Shown: positions 1 through 11,598 of the stretch, piece after piece | Layout: each line of letters begins with the position of its first letter | How positions within the stretch are numbered: position 1 is the first letter of the stretch | NCBI GenBank assembly: GCA_018296165.2 | Contig: JACKQL020000001.1 | Location: 372,001-436,000 of the forward strand | Direction: 5' to 3' | DNA length: 64,000 bases | Source of the DNA: Termitomyces sp. T153 | Lineage: Eukaryota > Basidiomycota > Agaricomycetes > Agaricales > Lyophyllaceae | The notes under the pieces: generated by a model | What the model was told of the DNA's origin: nothing | What the model saw: only the letters and a program-made list of their open reading frames with translations | Database searches by the model: none | Made by a program: the position numbers and the translations under genes

Positions 1-1570
1 AGGATTGTTGAGACGGAGTCTGGTGATCTGCCTGTCTGTGGCCGACAGATGTAGCAGGAGGTGATGGTACAGTTGATGTTGGGCGAGAAGACGTCATCTG
101 CTCTGGAGGTAGTACAGTCAGGCTCCGTCGTTCGTAGAATCCAGGTAGGGTTCCGTCAAGCTTGATGGTTTTCTGCTCCTTCCAGAAGTAGTCGAAACAT
201 GCAGCCCTATAGCTCTCTTCGATATCCACCAACGGATTTCCTTCAACCCATACTTCTGAAATGTTTGGAAGAACGGCTAATCTTCCTATTTCAGCACTTT
301 CCTCAATAAGGTTACCACGGAGATCGACCCGCTCGAGAGCAGTTAGCCGTTCTAGACCACAGATGGATTCCAGGCGGTTGTGGGCGATGTTAAGGGTGAG
401 CACCTGACCAAGGTTCAGGTATATACCAAGAACAGAATCAATCATGTTGTCTGCAAGGTTCAAGGAAACGAGGTTGTAAAGTGCCCCAAGCCCAGGTGGG
501 ACAGAGACAAGAAGGTTTTCCGAGAGATCCAGGTGTGATAGACTGGTCAGATACGGTAATGCATCAGATGGAATGAATGTCAGGGAATTGTCGGAGAGTG
601 ATAGGGATTTGAGAAATGCCCATTTGCTAGATGAGAGCTCGACTGGGGGTGCAGGCGAAGATGACCCGTTGTCCTCATGTGATTGAGGCTCGCTACTCTC
701 GATTGCCGCACTCTCCTCCGCATCGACATCCTCTGGAACGGACTCTGGAAGTCGCGTGCTGAAAAAGGATGGATCACTTGTCGATCCATGAGGTATCCGC
801 CGCTGACGCTTGCGACTCGTACTACCCTCTCTTCGAGCTTGATCATCAATCACCGCCCCAACAAATATATCCGTCATGTCCTCCAGCCCACTCTTCTTGA
901 TCTTGAGACTCACAAGGCTCTCCGCGAGCTTATCCCATCCCAACAAAGTTCTAGGATCTATGTCCACACATTCCAGCTTCTGAAGATTTTTGAAAGCATC
1001 GAGAGGCAATGCATTCTGATTAGGTGCTTCGTTGAACAGCTCTGCGATTACTTTACGTCCGGGAGCGTTCACAGTTAACGCTGGGATCTTCGTAAAGCTG
1101 CTGTAAAGATATTTAAGCTCTGAATCGACACTGGGTGGCTCCGTTCGACCCCACCACCCGCCACCGAGTGATAAATTAGAGATCGAAGATAATGATGAGC
1201 GGAATGAGGCCAGAGAGAGGGTGTCCGATTTATCTGAATCGGTGAAGATGTTGATGTAGCTCATGGGACGAGATGGATTATCTACTTGGACGTCAAGGGT
1301 TCCGACGTCAAGGCCGAGGGCTTCCATGCGCATGAGAACATAGAAGAGGCGGTGAGTATCGAGGGATAGGATGACTGGTTTAGGGGTTGTAGACTGGCCA
1401 GAACTGTCCAAGCTGAACCAGCCCAGAGGGTTATAAAGCGACGCAGACTCTGTAGGAGAACGCTGTGTGCGCCTGCGCTTGTAAAACCCTGCCTCTGCAA
1501 GGTTCTTTTCATTGGCATGGATGAAGGAGGACAGCCGTCGAAGATATGTGTCGCCCGGTTCTTGTTCCAT
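1..1570 (-). CDS. Leucine-rich-repeat protein, 3' part cut by the window edge
   Basis: The frame is open from an ATG at 1570 to the window edge, so the C-terminus is missing. After about 270 residues of N-terminal region with a basic patch and an acidic serine-rich linker, the protein carries several 22-23 residue leucine-rich repeats (LKSLSLSDNSLTFIP, LSHLDLSENLLVSVP, LVSLNLADNMIDSV, VLTLNIAHNRLESI, LERVDLRGNLIEE) and a capping segment (ISEVWVEGNPL). It then becomes proline/serine rich near the edge. The layout (long N-terminal region, then LRRs of the SDS22 type) resembles STK11-interacting-protein/nischarin-like fungal LRR proteins, but that is a guess. The frame stays open upstream of 1570 as far as about 1670 without another ATG, so an extra 5' exon is possible. 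LRR identity is clear; function is not. Confidence 0.8.
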   Translation of the reverse strand, partial: MEQEPGDTYLRRLSSFIHANEKNLAEAGFYKRRRTQRSPTESASLYNPLGWFSLDSSGQSTTPKPVILSLDTHRLFYVLMRMEALGLDVGTLDVQVDNPSRPMSYINIFTDSDKSDTLSLASFRSSLSSISNLSLGGGWWGRTEPPSVDSELKYLYSSFTKIPALTVNAPGRKVIAELFNEAPNQNALPLDAFKNLQKLECVDIDPRTLLGWDKLAESLVSLKIKKSGLEDMTDIFVGAVIDDQARREGSTSRKRQRRIPHGSTSDPSFFSTRLPESVPEDVDAEESAAIESSEPQSHEDNGSSSPAPPVELSSSKWAFLKSLSLSDNSLTFIPSDALPYLTSLSHLDLSENLLVSVPPGLGALYNLVSLNLADNMIDSVLGIYLNLGQVLTLNIAHNRLESICGLERLTALERVDLRGNLIEESAEIGRLAVLPNISEVWVEGNPLVDIEESYRAACFDYFWKEQKTIKLDGTLPGFYERRSLTVLPPEQMTSSRPTSTVPSPPATSVGHRQADHQTPSQQS

Positions 1571-1839
1571 AGCAATGATGGTTGTGAAAGAAGTCGTGTG
1601 AGCCACCTGCTGCTGCTGCAGGCGGAAAGGGGCCCCTTGTCTGGTCACAAGGTGCCTTCTAGTATCCTTATGCTACAAGAAGCCGAGCAGTCGAGGTAGC
1701 TTCTTGTATACAGCAGGAAGATAGTATTACAGTTGATATTTGGAGCGCACAGCCACTTACAGCCTTCGTCCCCTTCACAAAAGCTTCGACTACATTGATG
1801 ACTACAAAAGCAATACAAAAGTGATAATCCAAGTATTGA

Positions 1840-2968
1840 TTACCCCTTGCCAGATGACACTGTCTTCTCTTTCGGTTTTCCGATCTTCACGCCAACAAGC
1901 TTTGGCTTTGACGTTCGCGTAGGAACAAGGGCTGCCGTTGGTTGGGTTCCAATCTGTGATTGGAGTTTCGCAGGTGGCAGGAGAGGCAATGAGGGTAGAG
2001 GTGCCTTAGGCTTTGCCGCTGCACGAGGCTGGCTTGAAAACGCCTCAGGAAGCGGTGGTGGCGGTTTAGGCGGGAGGGATGCGTGATGTAAAGGTGTTGT
2101 CGCGGCCGTGTTCGTATAACCACATGAGACAGAACCAGGTGTAGGTGCCAGCTTCGGGTTTGTTGTTTCCATCTGCTTCAACTTCGCTTCCATCAAGGCA
2201 ATTTTGTCATTAGTTCTGCACAATGTTAGATGAACTTTGCATTCCCCCAGAGAGATATAATCACTAACCCATCGTTCCGATTTCCTGCACCAGTTTTGAG
2301 CAGGCTGAGAGTCGTGGGGCGTCCCACTTCCATCATACTCCGCCGTTTTGCGCCATACATGCTGCCACCGTGCTCGAATGGTGCCTGATGGGCAAATGTT
2401 ACGACAAGTTTGCGTCCACGAAGAGGCTTATCATGTGCCATGTTAAGTGCCTTCAAAGCTTCCTAGATGGGTGACATCAGTATAATGTTCTTTTCGCAGT
2501 TTAAGACTTCGCATCGTGCCCCGGGTGAAGGCTTTTCGACATTGTGCACTACGCAGGAATGAGCCAGTTGTTGTGAGTGTTAAGAAGTATGCGGTGGGGA
2601 ACAATCAAGAAAACCCGGGGTGAGCGATGGGTTCGAGATAACATAGCAAGCAAACGTACGTCGTTGGATCCATACTCAATAAAGGCATATCCACGCGGTT
2701 TCCCTTTGAGCGCCCCGGATTTGTGGAAGAGGTAGTCAAGCTTGGTCACCTTGCCAAACTTGGAGAAAACCTGTAGCAGAGAATACCTGCAGGTCGTGAG
2801 TTGAGGACCGAACGCCAGAACAAATGCATACTCGTCGACTGTTGGATGTAGATTACCAACATAGAGCCTGTCCTTGAGAAGTGGACGTTCTGAGTGTGTG
2901 GAAGACTCCGCAGGAGATTCCTCGAGAGTCGACGGATATGAAAGGTGTTCAATGGGGGTAGAGTCCAT
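1840..2968 (-). CDS. RBM18-like RNA-binding protein with one RRM
   Basis: The start at 2968 (MDSTPIEHL) leads into a single RNA recognition motif: RNP2 is LYVGNL and RNP1 is PRGYAFIEY. A 45-nt intron splits the codon for Glu in the DEY|SLLQVF helix; removing it restores the RRM. The RRM ends in ALNMAHDKPLRGRKLVVTFAH, then a conserved basic segment, a short helical stretch (NDKIALMEAKLKQME) and a proline/alanine-rich lysine-rich tail ending at 1840. The single N-terminal RRM with the sequence KLDYLFHKSG after helix 1 is typical of RBM18 homologues, whose role is poorly known. At least three introns are needed. It is divergent from RAD23 with 90 bp between start codons. Confidence 0.85.
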
Positions 2969-3058
2969 TGAGAGGATTATAAACAAGGCTGGGATGAATA
3001 CAAAAGGGATCAAATCCACAGGTAGCACAGCCACAGAAGCCTTTCTGCTTAACCCATC

Positions 3059-4489
3059 ATGAAGATCACCGTAAAAACCACGCAACAGAAGGTCTTCCAG
3101 GTAAGTCGTGTTGTGTTTCGTGTCCGTTGCAGCATAGACAATGTCCCATAGATTGATGTCGACGGATCTGACACTGTGGGGACCTTGAAGCAGAAGATCC
3201 AGGAAACACAGAAGCATGACGTTGCCGCGCAAAAGATTATCTACTCTGGTATCAATCCCACTGCTCATGCATTGGCTCGAGCTGAACCATCCTCAGGCAA
3301 GGTTCTGGCCGATGACAAAACTATCGAATCATGTGGTATCAAAGAAAAGGACTTCCTGGTGCTGATGGTTTCAAAGGTGCATCGCTATTATTTATTTTTA
3401 AATCTGGATCTGACTCCAAAGCTCAGCCCAAACCCACTCCAGCTGCACCCGCAGCCTCAACTAGTTCAACGACACCAGTCGCCCCCGCACCTGCTGCTGC
3501 ACCTGCCCCAGACACCCCTGCTGTTGCTGCTGTCGCGCCACAATCGACTGAGGCAGCAGCAGCTTCTGCAGCTTCTGTGCCCCCCGCTTCAACTCCCGCG
3601 TTTGGCGACTCGAGCTCTTTCTTGACCGGGGAAGCGCTGCAGGCCACGATCAATAATATGATGGAGATGGGCTTCGAGCGTGATCAGGTCATGCGCGCAT
3701 TGAGAGCGAGTTTTAACAATCCAGATCGAGCTGTCGAATACCTTTTCAATGTGAATACTGTTCTATCATTGTCCTCCATTTACGGTTCTTATATTTGGGA
3801 TAGGGTATTCCTGCACATCTGGAAGCAGAGGCAGCTGGCCCTACTCGACCTGCCCAGCCCTCGGCCGGTGCGCCTGCTGCTGCCCCTACGCCTGCTGCTG
3901 CCCCTGTGCCAACACCTGTCCCAGGACAGCCTCAAAACCTATTCCAGGCAAGCTATTTGCATCGCTTATCAATGTGCATCCCTACTGAGATATGTGTCCC
4001 AGCTTGCTCAGCAGCATCAACAGGCAGCAGGCGGAGTGGCTGCTGGCGGAAATTATGGCCATCCGCAGATTGATGTTCAGGCGCTGCGCAACTCTCCGCA
4101 GATTCAGCAGCTTCGCACACAGTTGCAGACGAATCCGGAACAAGCGCAGTTCATCATTCAGCAATATGCAGCAGCAAACCCGGAATATGCGCGAGTGTTC
4201 GCACAGAATCCCGCACTTCTGACAGAAGTCCTCGGAGTTCAGGTCGAAGGTGAAGACGAAGGAGCTCAGTTACCGCCCGGTGCTCAAATCGTGAGTGTCA
4301 CGGAGGAAGAAAGAGCTGCTATCGAACGGGTAAGCACTGTCATCATTCGAATCTCAAGAGATCTAACGATATTCTTAGTTGGAGGCTCTCGGCTTCCCGA
4401 GGCACTTGGTGTTGGAGGCATACTTTGCTTGCGATAAGAACGAGGAACTCGCTGCTAACTACCTGTTTGAATCAGGATTTGAGGATTAA
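3059..4489 (+). CDS. RAD23: RAD23 ubiquitin receptor / nucleotide excision repair factor
   Basis: The order of domains is the full RAD23 set. An N-terminal ubiquitin-like domain ([13 protein letters not shown], then [11 protein letters not shown] and [16 protein letters not shown]) is followed by an Ala/Pro/Thr linker. UBA1 follows ([20 protein letters not shown]...RAVEYLF), then an XPC-binding STI1 region ([33 protein letters not shown]), then C-terminal UBA2 ([20 protein letters not shown]...[10 protein letters not shown]). The family shuttles ubiquitylated proteins to the proteasome and stabilises Rad4/XPC in DNA repair. Several introns are visible, including one after residue 14 (CAG|GTAAGT) and one just before UBA2. 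The start ATG at 3059 gives the canonical N-terminus of the ubiquitin-like fold. Confidence 0.96.
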
Positions 4490-4748
4490 GAGCTTTTATT
4501 ATAGTCTTTGTTATCTGTATCTGCTGTAGGACGCGAGCGAAAACGACTAGACACGGACTTTTGCATTTGTATGTGTTGAGCTTGTTCAACCGCGCAGGCT
4601 GCGCAGCATTGTGGCAGTGATGATGACCAACTATGCGACTGCCGCATCTGGTCCGAGATGCCCATGTCACTCGCAGGACTCACAACAGACATGAATGAAA
4701 ACGTCTCGAGATCAAAAAAGCGGCCGCTGTCCGCGTTTTTCTACTCAA

Positions 4749-7314
4749 ATGTTTTTTCTTGCGCCTGGGAGGCGTCCGTTCCTCAGTACTCTTGTTGTTG
4801 CCTGTCTCGTCTCTCATGCAGCTTCACAGGAGCCTACATCTTTTCCATCACAAAACTCGGTCACTGATTATGCACCTAGCACAAACGTCGAGTGCCCAGA
4901 CTTTTCAATTCAATCCCAGTCCCTCATCCGGGTCTTTACCCCTGAAAACCAGACTTTGCATCCAGACGAGGTTAGCTATGTCAGTCAGCGTGCTAGCTTA
5001 GTCCTGCAAGACGCGTGGCAATCCTGGTTAGGCACTAATGAATCAAAGCATGGCTACAATCTCCCGGCCTTCCAGGGTAATTATCCAAAGGTTGGAATGG
5101 CTATCCCTGGCGGCGGCCTGCGGGCGGCTCTGTACGGCGCAGGCTGTTTGAGCGGACTTGACGCGCGCAACGACTCTGCAAAAGCGGCAGGTACGGGCGG
5201 CTTACTTCAGGTAACCTCGTATCTATCAGGTCTGTCAGGTATGTGCATTCCTAATATGCCGATCTCTTGCTGGACTGGATTTCAAGGCGGCTCATGGATT
5301 ACTGGGTCGATGTACTTCAACAACTGGCCGACGATGGATGACATGGTTTTAGGTAATGGTGGAGACATGGAAGGATGGCTATTGGACATCAACCTGGTTA
5401 GCCCCGACGGTGTCGACTTAATATCAGATAACAATCAAGCCTTTTTCGGGAGCATATTGTGGAGCATTATGGCGAAGGCTGCACAGGGAATGTCAGTCTA
5501 ATACTGATCTCATGGTTAGAGAAAGTCGACTTACATCTCTTTTACGACGATCCAGCGACACTAGTCTGACTGATCCTTGGGCCCGCATGATCTCCTACCA
5601 TTTCCTCAACCAGACGAACCGCGCAAATTTCTTCACGAATGACACTGCTCACGGTGCAGGCCAGCTCTGGTCTAATATCCCTCTGATTCCTGCCTATCAA
5701 CAATTCCAAACCCCTTTCCCTATCATCGTTGCTGATTCGCGACCTGTAGGCTCAAACTTGACTACGGTACTTTCACCAGACTCTACGGTTTTTGAGGTTT
5801 GTTTCTTTGGCACCACACCTTATGTTACCCAATGTTATCCTTAGATTACTCCACTAGAGTTGGCATCCTATGATCCCAACCTTTCTGCAGGCATGAATCT
5901 CTCACGCGCTGGTACACACTTGTCCAATGGAAAGGCTGTGAACGGGTCAGCATGTGTTACTGGATTTGATCAGGCTGGGTTCATCATGGGTTCCAGCGCA
6001 AGCCTCTTCAATGTGAGCAGCTCAAGAATTCCTCAGTTCGATCAGGTTTTCAACAGCGACATGCAGCAAATACTCGACTTTGCAAGGAATACGATCTCAG
6101 AATTTTCCCAAAGTGACGGTGCCGCCATCTTGTATGTTCTGTCCCGCCAGCTGAAAGAAGTACGAACGCGTGCCGATGATGTGGCCAATTGGCCAAATCC
6201 ATTTAACGGTATAAAAAACACTACCTTCCAGGATTCAGACGAGGAATGGCTAGAGTTGATTGATGGAGCATCTAATCAAGAGAATATACCCTATGGGCCT
6301 TTGTTTGTAAGAGAAAGGGGATTGGATGTAATCGTCACCATCGAGGGAAGTTCGGACGACCCTATAAATAATTGGCCAAAGTATGGTTTTATCGTCCTCT
6401 GTTTGTAGCGACGTAAATCGACCTTATCACAGCGGAACAGGCCCTCTGTTTTCTGCCAAGAGACAATCCACTATTCTAAGATCATCCCATCAACAATTTC
6501 CACCTATTCCTCAGGATGCACAATCATTCGTGGATACGGGTGTCAACGCCCGAGCAACATTTTTTGGCTGTGACCCGACACAAAGTCCTCCGGAATACCC
6601 TCTCGTCATTTACCTTCCAAACGCACCGCCTATTAATGGGGACGACCCAGTTACAAAGTAAGTGTTACGAAGCTTGTCGAGAGCTCTCATGAAGTTTTTA
6701 TGGTCAAAACAGCACAGCAACCTTTACGCTGAGCTACACTCGAAAACACCAAGAAATCTTCTTATCTCAAGTGCACACTAACACTATATCCGGATTTACT
6801 CCAAATGCAAATATACCAGATCCAAATTTTGGCACTTGTCTCCAATGCGCTGCCATCGATCGCGGGCGATTTAAAGTGACTCCGAATATAGCACGCTCAG
6901 CTATTTGTAAACAGTGCTTCCAACAGTACTGCTTTGACCCAGAGAATCCACCGTCTAGGTCCGAACTCCCAGGTCGGAAACAAGTCTTTGTAGATCCTGA
7001 TCCACAAGGCCTCGGAAAGGTGGACAACTTTTTCACGAAGAACATGTCTGCGTTAATTGGAGGTCTCGTAGGACTCGTGGTCTTCCTTGGATTTTTGATC
7101 GGTGGCTTGTGAGGCTTATTCCAAACAAGTAGCTGTCGAACGCAGCTCAATTTCTCTCCGCAGGTTTTGGTGGAGAAAGAGAAAATCGGCAAGGCAACAG
7201 GCATACAAGAGGGTCAATGACTTCCACGAGGACGACGCTCCATGGCAGAGGTATTCGGACCATCCTCACGAAGAGACTTACGAGATGCCTACACACCGTA
7301 GTTCTCTCTCTTAA
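4749..7314 (+). CDS. PLB1: Lysophospholipase (phospholipase B) with C-terminal membrane anchor
   Basis: A fungal phospholipase B with the cPLA2-type catalytic fold: oxyanion segment AIPGGGLRAALYGAG, nucleophile elbow GLSGGSW (rebuilt by removing an intron at GTATGTGC..TTCAAG), and the C-terminal half with the Asp motif region NNWPNGTGPLFSAKRQS. It hydrolyses acyl chains of phospholipids and lysophospholipids outside the cell. The ATG at 4749 gives a good signal peptide (FLSTLVVACLVSHAASQ); an in-frame ATG at 4695 would add 18 residues and bury it. Many N-glycosylation sites (NQT, NDT, NLT, NVS). Unlike the usual GPI signal, the C-terminus has a glycine-rich transmembrane segment (LIGGLVGLVVFLGFLIGGL) followed, after a last intron (7109-7164), by WWRKRKSARQQ and about 45 hydrophilic residues, so a cytoplasmic tail is predicted. 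Confidence 0.93.
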
Positions 7315-8138
7315 CTGATCACGATGATCATTTACTACTTATTCATATCAACTTTACTTGGATCTAGGATCACCGCATTGCTATCGGTTGCTGCATTCCA
7401 TACATATACATATCTAGATGGACTTCTCTCATAAACATCACTTCTTCCTTTTTGCTGCACTGATACCACGAATTTCGCTGTTGTAACTTATAGTACGTAT
7501 ACAATGATTATGACTGTGGACCGCACACGTACCAGATTTAATACAGATGTGTTCGAACGTGATCCTTCAGGGCTAGCAAAGCACGGGTATAGGTGTGATT
7601 GAATGTACTGCGGGTAGTTGAGTTTGGATTTGGATCTGTCTCATGTACGATCAGAATTGGCACAGTTGGAAGATTACCTCCCATAACAGGATCGCGTACT
7701 ATGGCGACCACAGAGTGTTAAGGAGCGAAGCGCAGGATATAATCGAGATAATTGCTATGGGGAGATACCCATGTAAAACGCATTGCTCGCGATGGATTGG
7801 CAGTTCATTTGACGCCTTGAATAACATCGGAGGCCTGTCTTTGACAGGTCAAAATGCTTATTACAGAGGCAGGAATATAGGGAATCTGAACGAAGCAAAA
7901 CGTTCCTAACACATGTACGCAGTAAACAACTCGAGGATTTGGTGGAGAACATCGGAAATGCAGACGAGTTCTTTTCGAATAAATAAAAGGCCCAGATAAC
8001 GTGACGGACCGTGACTGGCTGCTTACAGTTTCTTTCTCCGCCCAGTTGTGAGGTCCTGACTTCGTTTTTGGCAACGCTTTTCACCATTCATTACACCCCC
8101 AAGTCGTTCTTTACCTACAACACTCGCACATTACCATC
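7315..8138. other. Intergenic stretch, no supported gene
   Basis: About 820 bases between the lysophospholipase stop and the ARF1 start. Open frames here (for example 7643-7909 +, 7755-8087 -) have no recognisable motif, poor composition and no plausible intron structure. It must hold the 3' UTR of the lysophospholipase and the promoter of ARF1; nothing more specific is seen. Confidence 0.5.
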
Positions 8139-8965
<827 letters not shown>

Positions 8966-9307
8966 CCTTTTGGTTCCTGTACGCGTCACGCTTTCTTGAC
9001 GACTGTACTGTATTTTTTCTCGGAATCTCTGTCTTGTGCAACGAACATTCCCATTTGTCTCAACATACCCTTACTTATGCTCTCCCTGTTTATACTATAC
9101 TCATGTCTACGCACGAATACCTGCAACGTACAGAATCGTCTACACGTCTCCAGTTTCATGACTTCCATAGCTCCCGCCGTACCTCATACCAACGCTCAAT
9201 ACCATTTTTTCCTGGGTGACGATTTGAAGATTATATAAGTCGATGTCGTGCTCACTGGTCACCTCCATGAATGACCTTGACATTTTATCTCTTTCTGTCT
9301 TTCCACC
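8966..9307. other. Intergenic stretch between ARF1 and cysteine synthase
   Basis: About 340 bases, pyrimidine-rich on the + strand, as is common in fungal 5' leaders. It contains the ARF1 3' UTR and the promoter of the cysteine synthase gene. Open frames on both strands are short and unsupported. Confidence 0.5.
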
Positions 9308-10641
9308 ATGTTTGCAGGTCTCCGTACAACTGCACGCAGGGGCTTCGCTACTGCTTCTACCGTTAGTGGCTTTCCGGGAGCTGTTGGCAATACCCCCCTG
9401 GTAAAAAAAATTGTTCACCCCCTTGCTAGATCAATGTTCACATATCCCGCTAGATTTATTTGAAAACACTGTCTGAACAAATAGGTTCCAAGATCTACGG
9501 CAAGGCTGAGTTCCAGAATCCTGGTGGCAGCGTCAAGGATCGTGCTGCACTCGGTGTTGTTCGAAATGCAGAAGAGAAGGGCTTGTGAGCTGTAATTCCT
9601 TTTACAGCGATTCTATGCCATTCTATCCTATCCGTCCGCACAGAATCAAGCCGGGGGGGACCGTTGTCGAAGGGACAGCCGGAAATACAGGCATCGGGTT
9701 GGCCCATGTTTGCCGTGCAAGAGGTTATAACTGTGTAATATACATGCCAAACACCCAAGTTAATTTTTTCCTTCACTTTCTCCTGCCTCCACTTCTTAAG
9801 TGCGTATATCTAGAGTCAGGAGAAGATTGACCTTCTGCGAATGCTGGGCGCGGACGTTCGCCCAGTTCCTGCTGTTGCATATGACAATCCATTGAACTAT
9901 AATCATCAAGCCCGGGACTATGCCTTGACGCTTGAAAACGCTATCTGGACAGACCAATTCGATAATACCGCCAACGCGTATGCTCATTATACTTCTACCG
10001 GTCCTGAGATTTGGGAGCAAACACAAGGAGATCTCGATGGGTTCATTTGCGCGACCGGTACAGGCGGTACACTTGCAGGTACTGGGAAGTATCTCAAAGA
10101 GAAGAGTGGTGGAAAGACACAGATTTGGCTTGCCGACCCACCAGGGAGTGTGTTGACCAGTCACATACAGAGTGGAGGGAAGCTCTTTGAGCGGACCGGG
10201 AGCTCAATTACAGAAGGTATGTTGACCATCTTTAAGGTGGTTCCGAGTTGATTCAAGTGGTCGTAGGCATCGGTCAGGGTCGTGTGACGCAGAATCTCGG
10301 TACATTTGTCAATGAGCTCTCGGGCGCGTTCACTGTTCCTGACGAAAAGTCTATGGCTATGGTCTATGAGCTGCTACATACAGAAGGCCTGTACCTCGGA
10401 GCAAGTTCAGCTCTCAATGTCGTTGCCGCCGTCGAGCTTGCACAGAGATTGGGCAAAGGTATATTGCTTCTCTTGAGTAGATGAATCAACTCATCTCGTT
10501 ATAGGTTCAAAAGTCGCAACCATTTTGTGCGATGGTGCCTATCGTTACCAAAGTCGTCTATTTTCCAAAGTCTGGCTTAAGTCAAAGGGCCTGGACGATG
10601 CTATCCCGGCTCACCTGAGAAAATATGCTGTTCTAGATTAA
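9308..10641 (+). CDS. Cysteine synthase, PLP-dependent, mitochondrial type
   Basis: Fold-type II PLP enzyme of the cysteine synthase family, making cysteine from O-acetylserine (or a related acceptor) and sulfide. The PLP lysine lies in [13 protein letters not shown], the substrate loop in [12 protein letters not shown], and the phosphate-binding glycine loop in [12 protein letters not shown]. The C-terminal part reads [12 protein letters not shown] and [19 protein letters not shown]. The N-terminus [17 protein letters not shown] is arginine-rich and lacks acidic residues, so a mitochondrial presequence is likely, as in yeast Mcy1 / fungal cysteine synthase 2. Several introns (for example 10218-10267, 10459-10504). 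With the APS kinase at 52047-52864 it is one of two sulfur-assimilation genes here, but they are not adjacent. Confidence 0.93.
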
Positions 10642-10837
10642 CATTCAATCCGTCCACGGCTACTATCTATGCTCAGTTAATTGGAAATGACATAGCGATT
10701 TCAATCTGTATTGATATCTACAATGTTCCATTGACATGTGAAGTATTATTTAGTGTGAATGAGAGGTGTGTGATTTAGTAGATAATAGTGTATCAGTACG
10801 TAGTGCGGATGTATCTCGTTCGATCGCCACTCAACTT

Positions 10838-11502
10838 TTAACTCTTACCTCCACCAGGCACTTCAGAAGGGGGAGGTGATGTTTGTGCATCAGCAGGTGG
10901 CGCAGAAGGTTCTTGAAGCTTGCGTTCAGCTTCTATTCGTTCGCGCGCGCGAAATACTTTGGACTGTAGATAGTGCGAATGTGTGGGCTGCGAAGCTTTT
11001 CCTCTCATGGGTTTCTCCGGTGGGGGTGGAGGAGAGTTCGTTTTGAAGAGGTGTTCGTAATTCTGGATCCCCACAACGGTAAGATGCAAATTAAGCTAAA
11101 AATGAAAAGTCCTCGTACTTTCAAAATTTGTTCCAGCGATTCTTCGCGTTTGACGTTAAGAATGAGGTTAGCTTCGTCTAGAGTCATCCGGTATTGTCGT
11201 GTTAATTGGTCAGTCGGCGAACTAGACATGGCAGCCCCAACTCCAGCAGCATCACCCCCTGTCACACCTTGAGGTTGGTGCTTAGCGTCTGCAAAAAATT
11301 GGCCGCCGTTCAGTAAAAGATTGGAGCGAGAAGAGAGCGAAAGATAAACAAGATGCACTTTTTACAGCTTGTCTGCCAGCTTCGTAGAAAGCTTTGCCCA
11401 GGATTCGGGTTCCTGTGATCAATATCTGAACTAGAACTTTAGGGGATGACTAGGTTGAACGGATGTCAGTAGGTGTTGAGTTGCGCACAGTTTACACACC
11501 AT
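10838..11502 (-). CDS. PAM16: PAM16/TIM16, J-like subunit of the mitochondrial import motor
   Basis: Pam16 holds Pam18 at the TIM23 channel and restrains its stimulation of mtHsp70. The spliced protein starts MSSPKVLVQILITGTRILGKAFYEAGRQAVKNAK, then a Gly/Ala linker, then the degenerate J domain (TDQLTRQYRMTLDEANLILNVK, LEQILKNYEHLFKTNS, HYLQSKVFRARERIEAE) lacking the HPD triplet, as expected for this family. A Pro/Ala tail follows. The start codon is alone in its coding exon: ATG at 11500-11502 is followed at once by an intron (11450-11499, GTGTGT..CCTAG). Two more introns lie after VK and after QILK. It is divergent from RPA43 with 96 bp between the ATGs. Confidence 0.92.
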
Positions 11503-11542
11503 TGGTAAAGGTGAAAGTGTCTCGAGATTGAAAGAAAAAGGG

Positions 11543-11550
11543 TCACGTGA
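11543..11550. promoter_or_regulatory. TCACGTGA palindrome in the PAM16/RPA43 divergent promoter
   Basis: An 8-bp perfect palindrome with a CACGTG (E-box) core lies about midway in the 96-bp gap between two divergent start codons. CACGTG is the classic site for bHLH factors such as Cbf1. That a factor binds here is inferred from position only. Confidence 0.4.
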
Positions 11551-11598
11551 GAACGTCCCAAAAATATTTGGTGTGCTTTTTCGATGTAAAATGCGGAC

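Noticed and set aside
7643..7909. Open frame of 88 codons on + strand between lysophospholipase and ARF1
   Set aside because: No motif, overlapped by equal-size frames on the other strand, and composition like non-coding sequence.
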